Assembly (NCBI GenBank): GCA_050260675.1
Contig: JBLNCN010000011.1
Span: 744,001-808,000, forward strand
Direction of reading: 5' to 3'
DNA: 64,000 nucleotides
Source: JBBDIP01 sp050260675
Lineage (GTDB): Bacteria; Bacillota; Sulfobacillia; Fermentithermobacillales; Fermentithermobacillaceae
Positions 32,084 to 41,627 of this stretch are shown piece by piece (the first letter of the stretch is position 1; every line of letters begins with the position of its first letter). A program made the position numbers and the translations under genes. The notes below the pieces were generated by a model. It saw only the letters and a program-made list of their open reading frames with translations. It was not told the DNA's origin and ran no database searches.

Positions 32084-32152
32084 GCGCGCATCTCCTCACT
32101 TGCCGGATGGCTTGCCGGCTTGCTGACCGGCGATCTTACCGGTCTTTGCAGG

Positions 32153-34141
32153 TTACCCTGCGATTTCAGTCTCTTCGGTCCTGGGTGTCTTGACCCAAGC
32201 CTTTGGCTCCTTGCCTATGCTCCTAAGGAGCATGGCGCTGGTATAGGGCACAGGGAACACGAACGCAGCCAGGGGCAGCATGAGGAGCCCCAGGTAGACC
32301 AGGATCTGCCCGGCTAACGAATCGGGCTTGCCTGACTCGTCCAGGTACTTGGAATACCGCTTGAACGCGTAGAGGGTAAAGCCCAAGTAGATCACTGAGA
32401 AGGCGCTGAGGACCCACTGCCCTGGAGGTGGGACGATGCTCGGGTCCAAAAGCCCCTTATAGTGCAGCCCCATGGCGATGGGCGGGACGAATGTCGCTGC
32501 CTGATAGGCAACCCACTCGACCTGTCCTTTCACCAGGAGACTCATGTGGAGCCGGTCGCGCTTGCCGGGCTCCGTGTCCTCCCAACTGGCCACCTTTTCG
32601 ACCACTTGAAGGTGTCCGGTTCCCCACCGGAGCCGCTGCCGGAAAAAGGCGCGGAAGGTTGGCGGCGTCTGCTCCGACGACATGTAGGGCAGGTACTCCG
32701 GCCATGCGTTGCAGGCGAGGTACGCTCTCGCCCCGAATTCCAGATCCTCGGTGAGGACCGAGCAATCCCAACCCCCGACCTCGTGGAGCAGGTCTTTGCT
32801 CACAAACACGTTGGTCCCGCCGACAAAGGGCAGGGTCCTAAACAGCCACGGCAGGTACCAGTCGTGGGCGATTGCCTGGTAGAGCGAGGCGATCCTGCAG
32901 AATGGGGTCATCTGGTAGAAGTTGCGGACCTGAAACACTGGTCCCTGGAGCACTCTCGAACCCTCGGGATCAAGCATCCTCCGGTATCCCACATAGAGCA
33001 GTACATCCCTGGCGGGTCTGCTCTCTGCATCGTAGAAGCCGCAGACCTCTGTGCGCGGGTCAAGGAAGGCGATACCCCAGTTTAGGGCCCGCCCCTTGGT
33101 CGAGGGCACCACTTGCCCGGTTCTGACTCCTCCCAGCTTCCCATCGAAGTCGGCGGGCACGACCACGTGCTTAACGGGAGCCGCACCCTGACGGGTCGAG
33201 ATCTCGCGCGTAGCCCTCTCCAGGGCTTCCTGGGTTGTTGGGTACATCTCAGTCACGGTGCGGGCAACTGCATCGGGGAGGTCCGTCCAGGCGGATTTGC
33301 GGACGGCCTCTGCGACTCGGCCTGCGATGAAACCCGTCATACGGGTCACGATGTCGCGGGTGAGCTCGTGGTTCGCCTGCACCGTGTGGCGGATGGTCTT
33401 GTCCAGAGTCCGCCTGCTGGTCCCATCGGAGATCTCGGCAAACGCGGCGATTACCGGCACAGCGACCGCCAGACACGCGGGGTACACCCGGCCCTGATCA
33501 AGCGGAGAGAGCCACCCGCAGGTCCGGGACACAATGGAGAACAGCCTCTTTCTAGGCGGAGCGCCGTGGGAGCCGGCGATGGCGATGCAGATATCCCGTA
33601 TCATCTTGTGCCTCTCCTGAGCGGGCAACGCGGCCAGCTCCGGCACACTGACCGAATACTTCTTTTGAAATCCCTTGGACAGGTATTCGCGGAGAGCGTA
33701 CTCGGATAAGATGGAGAGCAGAACGGCTCTCACGCAGGCCTCTTGTTCTTTCGGCAGTGGCTCCCTCTGCTCGCCCCGGAGTATCGACACGGCCGCGCTC
33801 GTGATTTTGGCGCGGTCCGCCTCCGCAGATTGGATTTCCTTTTCGTCGGTGACAACGACCACTTCAAAGCGATCAGCTGGGTACTCCAGGCGGGTCAGGT
33901 GCCTCACCGTGTTCTCAATAACCAGGGACTCATTCCTGGCCGGCACCATCACGCTCACGAACGGCACGTCCCTGCCCAGCGCCCGGGCGGTCTCCTTCAG
34001 ATCGCTTTGCCGGAGTGTGAGCCGCCTGTTCCAGTATTTCCTATCGCTGTAGCTCTTCCAGACAAAGAACCTGGCAAAGAGCACGAAAAAGACCAGATAG
34101 ACCGAAAAAGCAACCATGTAGATGCTCTGGGCTGTCGTCAT
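32153..34141 (-). CDS. Family 2 glycosyltransferase with large insertion
   Basis: A 662-residue membrane glycosyltransferase. One N-terminal membrane segment (about 7-28) precedes the GT2 domain: FVSVMVPARNESLVIENTV and EVVVVTDE. Roughly 230 helical residues (about 95-325) are then inserted. After that the fold resumes with STKGRALNWGIAF, GFYDAESRP (the DxD-like site), VLTEDLEFGARAYL and RQRLRWGTGHLQ, and three or four C-terminal membrane segments. It is processive-synthase-like and probably builds or exports a surface polysaccharide; donor and product are unknown. ATG at 34141 with GGGAGG 12 bases upstream. It lies between the two cPGS-like genes. Confidence 0.82.
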   Translation of the reverse strand: MTTAQSIYMVAFSVYLVFFVLFARFFVWKSYSDRKYWNRRLTLRQSDLKETARALGRDVPFVSVMVPARNESLVIENTVRHLTRLEYPADRFEVVVVTDEKEIQSAEADRAKITSAAVSILRGEQREPLPKEQEACVRAVLLSILSEYALREYLSKGFQKKYSVSVPELAALPAQERHKMIRDICIAIAGSHGAPPRKRLFSIVSRTCGWLSPLDQGRVYPACLAVAVPVIAAFAEISDGTSRRTLDKTIRHTVQANHELTRDIVTRMTGFIAGRVAEAVRKSAWTDLPDAVARTVTEMYPTTQEALERATREISTRQGAAPVKHVVVPADFDGKLGGVRTGQVVPSTKGRALNWGIAFLDPRTEVCGFYDAESRPARDVLLYVGYRRMLDPEGSRVLQGPVFQVRNFYQMTPFCRIASLYQAIAHDWYLPWLFRTLPFVGGTNVFVSKDLLHEVGGWDCSVLTEDLEFGARAYLACNAWPEYLPYMSSEQTPPTFRAFFRQRLRWGTGHLQVVEKVASWEDTEPGKRDRLHMSLLVKGQVEWVAYQAATFVPPIAMGLHYKGLLDPSIVPPPGQWVLSAFSVIYLGFTLYAFKRYSKYLDESGKPDSLAGQILVYLGLLMLPLAAFVFPVPYTSAMLLRSIGKEPKAWVKTPRTEETEIAG

Positions 34142-34325
34142 CTGCAGTGAGGGCCTCCCTTGGTCTGGGCGCAACTCTACATGCCCGCCAAATAGTGTTG
34201 CGCCTTGCCAGAGAGGCTATTCGCTTGCTCACGTCGAGCCAAAGGGCCGGCTTCCGAAGACTCCGCGCCAGCCCTTCGGGCTCCTTGGTCTATCCGAACT
34301 CTTCTTCGTCTATCTGAACTGCGGT

Positions 34326-35648
34326 CTAGATAATGCCGCCTACCATTTTGATCGCGTCTTCCAGGGTCGGGGCGCCGATCTCCTGGAGCTCGTAACGCAC
34401 TCTCATTGAAGGCCTATCAACCTTCATAACCCTACGGAGGTCAATCGGAGTGGCGACGATGACCAGGTCGCACGGCACCGCAGCCACCGTCTCCTCCAAT
34501 TCTTTCACCTGCTTGGGCGAGTAGCCCATTGCGGGCAAGAGGGGCCCGATGTGGGGGTACTTCTCAAAAGTGGCCGCTATGCTGCCGACGGCGTACGGTC
34601 TGGGATCGACGAGCTCGGCCGCTCCCCACTTCCTGGCCGCCATGACTCCTGCTCCGTAGCTCATCTCACCGTGGGTCAAGGTGGGACCGTCTTCGATGAC
34701 CAGAACTCTCTTGCCGGCGATCTCCAAGGGTCTCTCAGGGAACACCGGCGACGCCGCCTCGACCACGATGGCCTTGGGGTTAACCGACCGGACGTTATTC
34801 CTGACCAGCTCGACGTTGGCGGCTTCCGCGGTGTCGACCTTGTTGATGACGACAATGTCGGCTTGGCGCAGGTTGGCTTCCCCGGGATGGTAGCCCACTT
34901 CGTGGCCCGGCCTATGCGGGTCAACCAGGACTATCTTGCAGTCGGAACGGTAGAAGGGAAGGTCGTTATTGCCTCCGTCCCAAAGTACTACGTCTACTTC
35001 CTGTTCAGCCCTCTTGAGTATCTCTCCGTAATCCACGCCGGCGTAGACGATGGTCCCCCGGTCCAGATGCGGCTCGTATTCCTCCCGTTCCTCGATGGTG
35101 CACTTGTGGTGATCGAGATCGCTGTAGTCGGCAAACCGCTGGCACGCCTGGTCGGCTAAGTTGCCGTAGGGCATCGGATGCCGGATGGCGGCAACCTTCT
35201 TGCCTGCAGCCCTCAGGATCTCGGTGACCTTGCGGGTGGTCTGGCTCTTCCCGACGCCTGTCCTCACCGCGCACACCGATATCACCGGCTTGCTGGACCG
35301 GATGGCAGTTGCCTCGTACCCCAACATGGTGAAATTGGGGCCCGCCGCCAACACGGCCGAAGCCTTATGCATTACGTTTGCATGGCTCTGATCGCTATAG
35401 GAGAACACGACCTCGTCAACCTTGCTCTTCGAGAGTATGTCGGGAAGGTCTTCCTCAGCGTAGATCGGGATCCCGTCGGGATACAGCTTGCCCGCCAGCT
35501 TAGCGGGGTAGGTGCGTCCTTCGATGTCCGGGATCTGGGTTGCGGTAAAGCAGACCACTTCATAGTCAGGGTTGTCCCTGTAGACCGTGTTGAAGTTGTG
35601 GAAGTCGCGGCCGGCGGCTCCCATGATTACGATCCTCTTTTTCGCCAT
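34326..35648 (-). CDS. Cyclic 2,3-diphosphoglycerate synthetase-like GTPase (copy 2)
   Basis: A 440-residue paralogue of the gene at 30749-32083 with the same blocks: IVIMGAAGRDFHNFN, FTATQIPDIEGRTYP, Walker A VRTGVGKSQTTRKV, RHPMPYGNLADQ, WDGGNNDLPF, DPHRPGHEVGYHPGE and NKVDTAEAANVE. The two are clearly homologous over their full length yet differ throughout, so the duplication is old. SD GGAGGG lies 7 bases before the ATG. It follows ornithine carbamoyltransferase at 46 bp, which points to a shared transcript. A link to carbamoyl-phosphate or phosphorylated-metabolite handling is a guess from context. Confidence 0.8.
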   Translation of the reverse strand: MAKKRIVIMGAAGRDFHNFNTVYRDNPDYEVVCFTATQIPDIEGRTYPAKLAGKLYPDGIPIYAEEDLPDILSKSKVDEVVFSYSDQSHANVMHKASAVLAAGPNFTMLGYEATAIRSSKPVISVCAVRTGVGKSQTTRKVTEILRAAGKKVAAIRHPMPYGNLADQACQRFADYSDLDHHKCTIEEREEYEPHLDRGTIVYAGVDYGEILKRAEQEVDVVLWDGGNNDLPFYRSDCKIVLVDPHRPGHEVGYHPGEANLRQADIVVINKVDTAEAANVELVRNNVRSVNPKAIVVEAASPVFPERPLEIAGKRVLVIEDGPTLTHGEMSYGAGVMAARKWGAAELVDPRPYAVGSIAATFEKYPHIGPLLPAMGYSPKQVKELEETVAAVPCDLVIVATPIDLRRVMKVDRPSMRVRYELQEIGAPTLEDAIKMVGGII

Positions 35649-35694
35649 TAGCTGACCCTCCGGTTATCTTTGTCTGGCGCTTTAGTCCAAGTCC

Positions 35695-36624
35695 CTACAT
35701 GACCAAAGCAAGCAGCGCTTTTTGAGCATGCAGCCTGTTCTCGGCCTCATCGAAGATCACGGATCTGGGGGAGTCGGCCACCTCTGCCGTGACTTCCTCT
35801 CCGCGATGCGCCGGCAGGCAGTGCATGAATACGGTGTCCTTGCCGGTCTTCTGCATCATGACGGCGTTGACCTGATAGGGAGCGAGTTTCGCCAAGCGGA
35901 CCTCTCGCTCTTTCTCCTGTCCCATGCTGGTCCAGACGTCGGTGTAGACGATGTCGATGTCCCGCAGACCGCTGTCGGCGTCGTTAGTTACAACGATCTT
36001 GCCTCCGTGGTGCGCGGCGTCCTCTGTGGCCAGCCTGGTGATCTCCTTGTCGGGTTCGTAGCCTGGCGCGCACACCACGCGGACCTCCATGCCCATCTTG
36101 GCCCCACCGAACATGAGGGAGTGCGCGACGTTGTTTCCGTCTCCCACGAAAGCCAGCTTGAGCCCCTTCAGATATCCGAACTTCTCCTTGATCGTGAGGA
36201 GGTCGGCCAGGATCTGGACCGGGTGAGTCAGGTCGGTAAGGCCGTTGATCACCGGGACCCTGGAGTACTTGGCCAGGTCCTCCACGTCCTTGTGGGAGAA
36301 CGTGCGGATCATGATTCCGTCGCAGTAGCGGCTTATGACCTGGGCTGTGTCGGAGATGGTCTCCCCGCGGCCCAACTGCAGGTCATTAACTCCCAGGTAG
36401 AGGGCATGACCGCCGAGCTGGGTCATGGCCACTTCGAAAGACACCCGCGTCCTGGTCGAGGGTTTCGAGAAGATCATCGCCAGCGTCTTGCCCGCCAGCG
36501 GAGTAGGACGGATGCCCGCGTAGAAGTTCGACTTCATGTTCCACGCGGTGTCGACCACGGTCTCGATGTCCTCTTTGGACCAGTCGTGAAGCCAGAGAAG
36601 ATGCCTGCCCTTTAAGTTCTTCAT
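35695..36624 (-). CDS. argF: Ornithine carbamoyltransferase
   Basis: A 309-residue transcarbamylase joining carbamoyl phosphate and ornithine to citrulline, or running in reverse in arginine catabolism. Motifs: the carbamoyl-phosphate loop SKPSTRTRVSFE, HPVQILADLLT, the ornithine-binding region and the FMHCLPAHRGEEV loop, with YTDVWTSMGQE. SD AAAGGAGG 6 bases before the ATG at 36624; an upstream extension of the frame is spurious. It lies 34 bp after the radical SAM gene, downstream of the ornithine fermentation genes, with no other arginine gene nearby. That context makes a catabolic or balancing role as likely as biosynthesis. Confidence 0.93.
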   Translation of the reverse strand: MKNLKGRHLLWLHDWSKEDIETVVDTAWNMKSNFYAGIRPTPLAGKTLAMIFSKPSTRTRVSFEVAMTQLGGHALYLGVNDLQLGRGETISDTAQVISRYCDGIMIRTFSHKDVEDLAKYSRVPVINGLTDLTHPVQILADLLTIKEKFGYLKGLKLAFVGDGNNVAHSLMFGGAKMGMEVRVVCAPGYEPDKEITRLATEDAAHHGGKIVVTNDADSGLRDIDIVYTDVWTSMGQEKEREVRLAKLAPYQVNAVMMQKTGKDTVFMHCLPAHRGEEVTAEVADSPRSVIFDEAENRLHAQKALLALVM

Positions 36625-36658
36625 TCGAATCCTCCTTTGCGTACGGCCCCTGTGCCGC

Positions 36659-37693
36659 CTACATTGCATTTGTTGCGTTTACCCAGACCTCGCCCCTCAT
36701 CTCCAGCTCTCTCCCGCACTTCGGGCATGATCCGCCCTCCAAGCGGGACTCCTCCAGTTCAAGGCCCCCTCGGGCCAGAAGAAGAGTGTGGCACTCGGGG
36801 CAGAGAGTGTCAGCGTAGCCCTTCTTCCACGCGTTGCCGATGTACACATAGTGGAGGTGTTCCCTCGCGATGTCGCGCAGGCGCTCCAGCGTACCGACAG
36901 GCGTGGCGGGAGACTCGAACTTGTAGTTGGGGAAGTACCTCGACAGGTGCAGTGGAATGGACGGTGACAGTTGGTGAAGCCACCGCGCAAGGCCGCCAAC
37001 ATCCTCGTCCCTGTCGTTCTCACCGGGTATGACCAGGTAGGTTACCTCGACCCAAGCCTGCTCTACAGCCTGCTCCACTGCCCTCATAACCGGTGCCAGG
37101 CGCCCTTTCACAGTCCTGCGGTAGAACTCCTCGGTCCACCCCTTCACGTCGATGTTCAGCGCGTCCACGAGTGGGAGCGCTTCCGAGAGAGCTTCAGTAG
37201 ATATGTACCCGTTGGTGATAAGGACGTTGCTAAGTCCGGCCTGCTTGGCCAGGGCCGCGGTATCGAGGATGAACTCCATGAACACTGTTGGTTCATTGTA
37301 GGTGTAGGCGATGCCTGTAACCCGCGGGTGCTTGCGCTTTTGTTCTAAGGCCAGGTCGACCACTTGGGAAGGCGTGGCCCTGTACAGATTAGGCCGCTCC
37401 TGGGATATTTGCCAGTTCTGGCAGAACAGGCACCCGAGGTTGCACCCGTAGGACCCTACCGAGAACAGGTAGCTGCCGGGGTGGAAGTGGTATAGCGGCT
37501 TCTTCTCGACGGGATCCAGAGCGAGTGAAGACAGGAGCCCGTAGTTCATGCTGTAGAGGACCCCGTCTCTCACTTCGCGGACGCCGCACACACCTGTCTT
37601 GTCAGAGAGGATGACGCAGCCGTGGGGGCACAGACGGCACCTGACGGCTCCGTCCTCCTGCTTCTCCCAGAACCGGGCCTTCCGTAGTTCCAC
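36659..37693 (-). CDS. amrS: AmmeMemoRadiSam system radical SAM enzyme
   Basis: A 344-residue radical SAM protein. The 4Fe-4S motif is C-x3-C-x2-C in YGCNLGCLFCQNWQIS. N-terminal cysteines (RCRLCPHGC, GVCGVRE) and a C-terminal zinc ribbon (CPEC ... CPKCG) are typical of the AmmeMemoRadiSam radical SAM subgroup, which is related to pyruvate-formate-lyase activases. GTG start at 37693 with GAGAGGGG 7 bases upstream. The preceding gene encodes the Memo and AMMECR1 partner domains, confirming the system. Its reaction is not known. Confidence 0.88.
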   Translation of the reverse strand: MELRKARFWEKQEDGAVRCRLCPHGCVILSDKTGVCGVREVRDGVLYSMNYGLLSSLALDPVEKKPLYHFHPGSYLFSVGSYGCNLGCLFCQNWQISQERPNLYRATPSQVVDLALEQKRKHPRVTGIAYTYNEPTVFMEFILDTAALAKQAGLSNVLITNGYISTEALSEALPLVDALNIDVKGWTEEFYRRTVKGRLAPVMRAVEQAVEQAWVEVTYLVIPGENDRDEDVGGLARWLHQLSPSIPLHLSRYFPNYKFESPATPVGTLERLRDIAREHLHYVYIGNAWKKGYADTLCPECHTLLLARGGLELEESRLEGGSCPKCGRELEMRGEVWVNATNAM

Positions 37694-37774
37694 CGCAGCG
37701 CCCCTCTCACAAATCCCCGGGCAGTAAACTACCAGCCATCGCCCCACAGGGAACCTCGACCGACGCGAGATACG

Positions 37775-39184
37775 TTAGTGATATCTCGTTACGGTAAACC
37801 TGCTAAGCCGGACATCCTTCTCAAACGGGCTGATGCCGGCCTTCCGTTTGGCTATGCGCACCTGCTCCTTAGCCGTGTCAACGCCGGGAAGGTCAGGCAG
37901 CAGCAAGCCTTTTCTCCCGCCCTTTTGGACAATCACGCCGTACACTTTTGGATCGAGGTCATCCTCTGACTCCACCGGTTCGCTTTCCGAGAGGACGTCC
38001 ACAGAGTAATCGAGGAACGCCAGTTCGTCTTCGCCGATCGGGTCGAACCTGGGATCTCTGGACGCGGCGCTGACCGCGTTCGACACGATTTCATCGGCCG
38101 CCCGCTCGTGTGTAGGCTCGGTGGTGCCGATGCATCCCCGGAGCATACCTTCTTTGTGGATCGAGACGAATACTCCGGCGGGCTTTGACAACTCGGGAGG
38201 CACGTCCCTTGGCGCCGGATCAACTCTGCCGGACCTCACGTGGCTTTCAACTGTCGCTCTCGCAAGCGAAACCGCGAACGTCTCGCCTTGCCGGAGCCTT
38301 GCCATCCTGTCCTCTCTCGCCTTCGCGACAACCCCCAGCCGGGACTCGCCGGTAGACTCCGGATGCAGAAGGACAACCCCGTATCCCACACCGAACGGAC
38401 CCTCGTAGGAAAGCCTTTCCCCACGAGCAGTGTAGCGGTCCAATGCACCCATCATCATCACGATGGGGCGAAGGCCGCACTCGCCGGCATCCTCCGCAAG
38501 GTCAGCCGGGAAAGTGACAGCCTCTTCGGGACGAAAACCCTGGACTATCTCCACCATCTTGGCGTCGAAGTCTTTGCCCCGTGGGTTGTACCCTGCTGGG
38601 GCATCGGGCTTCAGCCTGTGGGACAGGTCTCCTGAGGCAAGCACCGCGATGCTCCGGCCGAGACCCGCCGCAGCCCGTTCGATGACAGCCCCAAACCTGT
38701 ACAAGTCATAAAGAGGCAGGAACCCCATGTTTACAACGACCAGCCGCCCCGAGAAGCCTTTCTCCACAATGAAGTGAAGGGGAACCACCACGCCGTGGTC
38801 CAGTTCCTTCCCGACACCGTACATTTCCATCCTACGGTCGTCAAGTACCGCAAGCGGTAGATCGCGCTCTGCTTGGGCCTCCCGCTCAATTGCCGCCACC
38901 AGTTCGCGGTCGTTCTCAAGCTGCACCCTCACGCCAGAGGCGCCAAAAGCCGAGAGACTGCCGCGAAGAAGGGGTTCTGCTCGGACCGAGACAGCATCGG
39001 AAAACGTTGGGCCGTGAGGGGTGATGACCACAAGGGTACCGGCGCCGGAACCGGCGAATGCCTGCCCCAGTCTGTTCAGCGCTTCACACGTAGCGGAGGC
39101 CTCCCTCTCCTCTCCCTTGCCTACCGCAGGCACCACTATGGGAGGGTGGGGGGACAGACCTGCGATGACAACCGCCTGTTTCAT
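37775..39184 (-). CDS. Memo-like/AMMECR1 fusion protein (AmmeMemoRadiSam A+B)
   Basis: A 469-residue two-domain protein. Residues 1-275 resemble class III extradiol dioxygenase/Memo proteins (GLSPHPPIVVPAVG, VVITPHGPTFSDAV, LASGDLSHRLKPDAP). Residues about 300-465 form an AMMECR1 domain (VFVSIHKEGMLRGCIGTTEP, SRDPRFDPIGEDEL). In many genomes these are two genes beside the radical SAM gene; here they are one polypeptide. The His residues of the first domain could hold a metal. The start is 3 bp after the ornithine racemase stop, placing this undeciphered system in the ornithine operon. Confidence 0.88.
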   Translation of the reverse strand: MKQAVVIAGLSPHPPIVVPAVGKGEEREASATCEALNRLGQAFAGSGAGTLVVITPHGPTFSDAVSVRAEPLLRGSLSAFGASGVRVQLENDRELVAAIEREAQAERDLPLAVLDDRRMEMYGVGKELDHGVVVPLHFIVEKGFSGRLVVVNMGFLPLYDLYRFGAVIERAAAGLGRSIAVLASGDLSHRLKPDAPAGYNPRGKDFDAKMVEIVQGFRPEEAVTFPADLAEDAGECGLRPIVMMMGALDRYTARGERLSYEGPFGVGYGVVLLHPESTGESRLGVVAKAREDRMARLRQGETFAVSLARATVESHVRSGRVDPAPRDVPPELSKPAGVFVSIHKEGMLRGCIGTTEPTHERAADEIVSNAVSAASRDPRFDPIGEDELAFLDYSVDVLSESEPVESEDDLDPKVYGVIVQKGGRKGLLLPDLPGVDTAKEQVRIAKRKAGISPFEKDVRLSRFTVTRYH

Positions 39185-39187
39185 GCC

Positions 39188-40258
39188 TTACTGCACCACC
39201 TTTTGCACGAACGGAGAGGTCGCCGCCCTAAGAAGCGCGCTGTAGCCGGGGATGAACGTAAGGACGTCGCCTGTCTTGATCTTGCGCTCCGAGTCCTCGA
39301 CATCGCAAATGAGGTGGTCTGATGACGCGCCGATGATGCTTACCCCGCTCTCCACGGGGCGGAGCGAGTCCGGGTCAACGTCCTGACGCCCGACGGCGAG
39401 TATAGCCCGCCTGCGCCGCCCTCTATCCTCGAACGTGAGGACCACCCCAAAGGCGTTCTGGCCTACTCGCCCAAAGGGTACAGAGGGCTTCTCCTGCACC
39501 TCGATCACTTCTGCGGCCACCCTGAACGCGTTCAGGTGACATCCTGGGACAGCCGAGCGCTCGACGGCTTCGGTGCCCAGGAGTATGCTCTCGCCTATCC
39601 TGAGTTCGGTCACACCGTGGGGAGTCTCTCCCCTAAGGACCATAGGCATGTTGGCCGAATTGCCCCCGGATACGCGCTGAAGGGGCCGGCCAAGCGCGGC
39701 TTCTATGTTCTCTCTGACCTCAAGGAGCATCTCCATCTTCTCGCGGGTAGGGATGACCCCCCCGTAGCAGGCAAGGTTGGTCCCAATGCCGATGAGTTCC
39801 GCACCGGTAACCTGCGCCATTTCCTTGGCGATCCTGACAGCGTTCTCGGTCAAGACTCCCTCTCTCAGGTCACCCAGGTCAACCATCAGGATCACACCGT
39901 GGCGCTTCCCCAGCCGGATCGCCGCCTCTCCCAAGAGCCGAACGGTGGCCGGATCGGAGTTGAGGCTTACATCCGCTACCTGGACCGCCTCTGCGGCGCG
40001 GGAAGGGGACGGAGCGCGGAGCAGCACGGTCTCCCCTTCGTAGCCGAGGTTGCGGAGGTTGCGCAGCGTTTCGGTCCTCGAGTCGCCGATGGCGGCTGCG
40101 CCTCCGTCGACCATAGCCTTGGCAACCGCGACGTGCCCCATCACACCTTTTGCCACGCCGACTAGGCGCATCCCCTGCCGCCCCAGGAGGCCGGATATGA
40201 CCCGTGTGTTGTGGCGGACCTTCTCCGTATCTATATACAGCGCGGGATGGGTGATCAT
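39188..40258 (-). CDS. orr: Ornithine racemase
   Basis: A 356-residue PLP-dependent racemase of the alanine-racemase fold type III. The PLP lysine is in RLVGVAKGVMGH (about residue 38), with SGGNSANMPMV binding the cofactor phosphate and ELRIGESILLGTEAV typical of Orr. It converts L- to D-ornithine for the aminomutase, and its setting among oraS/oraE/ord/ort genes fixes the assignment. The ATG at 40258 overlaps the glmL stop (ATGA) with GGAG 5 bases upstream; an open extension to 40327 is spurious. Confidence 0.9.
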   Translation of the reverse strand: MITHPALYIDTEKVRHNTRVISGLLGRQGMRLVGVAKGVMGHVAVAKAMVDGGAAAIGDSRTETLRNLRNLGYEGETVLLRAPSPSRAAEAVQVADVSLNSDPATVRLLGEAAIRLGKRHGVILMVDLGDLREGVLTENAVRIAKEMAQVTGAELIGIGTNLACYGGVIPTREKMEMLLEVRENIEAALGRPLQRVSGGNSANMPMVLRGETPHGVTELRIGESILLGTEAVERSAVPGCHLNAFRVAAEVIEVQEKPSVPFGRVGQNAFGVVLTFEDRGRRRRAILAVGRQDVDPDSLRPVESGVSIIGASSDHLICDVEDSERKIKTGDVLTFIPGYSALLRAATSPFVQKVVQ

Positions 40259-41619
40259 CGCAACTCCAAGCTCCTTAGCAGAATCTGCCTTGCTTCGTCC
40301 GGATACTCGCGGGAAAGGACGCCGCATGAAGCCATAATATACCGTGTGTCCAGGAAGACCGCGGCATCCTTGGGATAAAGCTCCCTGCCGGGACCCTGCC
40401 CTACAAGCTCCCTGAGGGTATCTTCTCCTCCCGGAAGCTTGGTGAGCGCACCTCCCGTTCCGATCACGGTCCTCACACTGGAGAGGTCTTTGCCCAAAGC
40501 CACGGTCTGCCTGCCGGAAGGCCCGTACAGGTACTTGATCCTTCCTGCGTGGCGGCCAAATGCGGTCCTCGCCGCGTAAGCGGAGAAGTACACAAGCATC
40601 CGCACCATTTCCGGGTCCGTCGGGACGACCTGAAGCCGCCCGAGGAGCGTGCCGGGATCAAACCCCAGGTCCCGTTCGGCCTCATCTTTGACCTGCTGGT
40701 AGATGTTCGCGGCGTTGACGTGGATGCCGAGGTCTCCCTCGACAGTCCGTTTCGCCAACGGCTCGGGGCTTTCCAGGATTGACTGGATCTCGGGGCTGCC
40801 TTTCGCGACCGAGTGGACGTCGGTTGTGGCGCCGCCGATATCCAGCGCGCAGAGATCACCTAGGACCGGGTGCAGCATTTTGCAAGCTTCCATCACCGCT
40901 CCCGGAGTGGGCATTATGGGGCCGTCCACCATGTCGCGAATCCTGTCCATGCCCGGGGCTCCGGTTATGTGCTCTTCAAAGACTTCCTGGATGACAGCCC
41001 TGGCCGGCTCCACAACAAGCTCGTCAACTCTGGGATAGACGTTGTCGACGAGGTAGACTTTGATGCCGGAGGCCTCAAGGATGCCCCGGACCTCGTCCTG
41101 GGCTGCCACGTTCCCGGCGTATATCACGGGGACCTTAAGGCCGCTTCCGGCCAGCAGCTTGGCGTTATTCACGGCCGTGTCCCGCTCGCCGTAGTCGACT
41201 CCGCCCGCCAGCATTATGATCTTGGGCCGGAGCGATGTAAGGCGGCTAAGGTCGCTCTCGGTTATGTCGCCGGCGGTGACCATGCGCACAACCGCGCCGG
41301 CACCCAGCGCCGCTTCCTTGGCCGCTCTCACGGTCATGTCATAGACGAGTCCGTGGACTGTCATCGAGAGCCCGCCGGCGGCGCTCGACGCCGCCATCAT
41401 CCGTCCCCACATCAGCTCCTCGGGAGCGCCCTGGCTCTCGGGGCTCAGCCTCCGGGACAAATCTCCCACCGCAGCGGATAGTCCTATCGTGACGTCACCC
41501 TGCTCCACAGTTGTGAGTGACATGCCTTGCCCCAGGAGAGCGGGACTGCTCCCAAGGCTGAACGCGCTCACGACCGTGGTGGTGCTCCCTATTTCGGCGA
41601 CCAAGGCATCGACTCTCAT
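40255..41619 (-). CDS. GlmL/MutL-family aminomutase accessory protein
   Basis: A 454-residue ASKHA-fold (actin/Hsp70-like) ATPase. Nucleotide-binding stretches: VAEIGSTTTVVSAF (phosphate 1), ALDIGGATTDVHS (phosphate 2) and TVIGTGGALT. Its relatives, including GlmL of glutamate mutase loci, lie next to B12-dependent aminomutases and probably help assemble or reactivate them. It lies 8 bp after oraE and overlaps orr, so it very probably serves the D-ornithine 4,5-aminomutase. The ATG at 41619 has AGAGG 6 bases upstream; the open extension to 41697 runs into oraE. Confidence 0.88.
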   Translation of the reverse strand: MRVDALVAEIGSTTTVVSAFSLGSSPALLGQGMSLTTVEQGDVTIGLSAAVGDLSRRLSPESQGAPEELMWGRMMAASSAAGGLSMTVHGLVYDMTVRAAKEAALGAGAVVRMVTAGDITESDLSRLTSLRPKIIMLAGGVDYGERDTAVNNAKLLAGSGLKVPVIYAGNVAAQDEVRGILEASGIKVYLVDNVYPRVDELVVEPARAVIQEVFEEHITGAPGMDRIRDMVDGPIMPTPGAVMEACKMLHPVLGDLCALDIGGATTDVHSVAKGSPEIQSILESPEPLAKRTVEGDLGIHVNAANIYQQVKDEAERDLGFDPGTLLGRLQVVPTDPEMVRMLVYFSAYAARTAFGRHAGRIKYLYGPSGRQTVALGKDLSSVRTVIGTGGALTKLPGGEDTLRELVGQGPGRELYPKDAAVFLDTRYIMASCGVLSREYPDEARQILLRSLELR

Positions 41620-41627
41620 GGCGGCCT

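Noticed and set aside
30425..32317. 630-codon plus-strand open frame
   Set aside because: Lies antisense to the cPGS-like gene and the GT2 end, has no SD and no domain; a GC-rich shadow frame.
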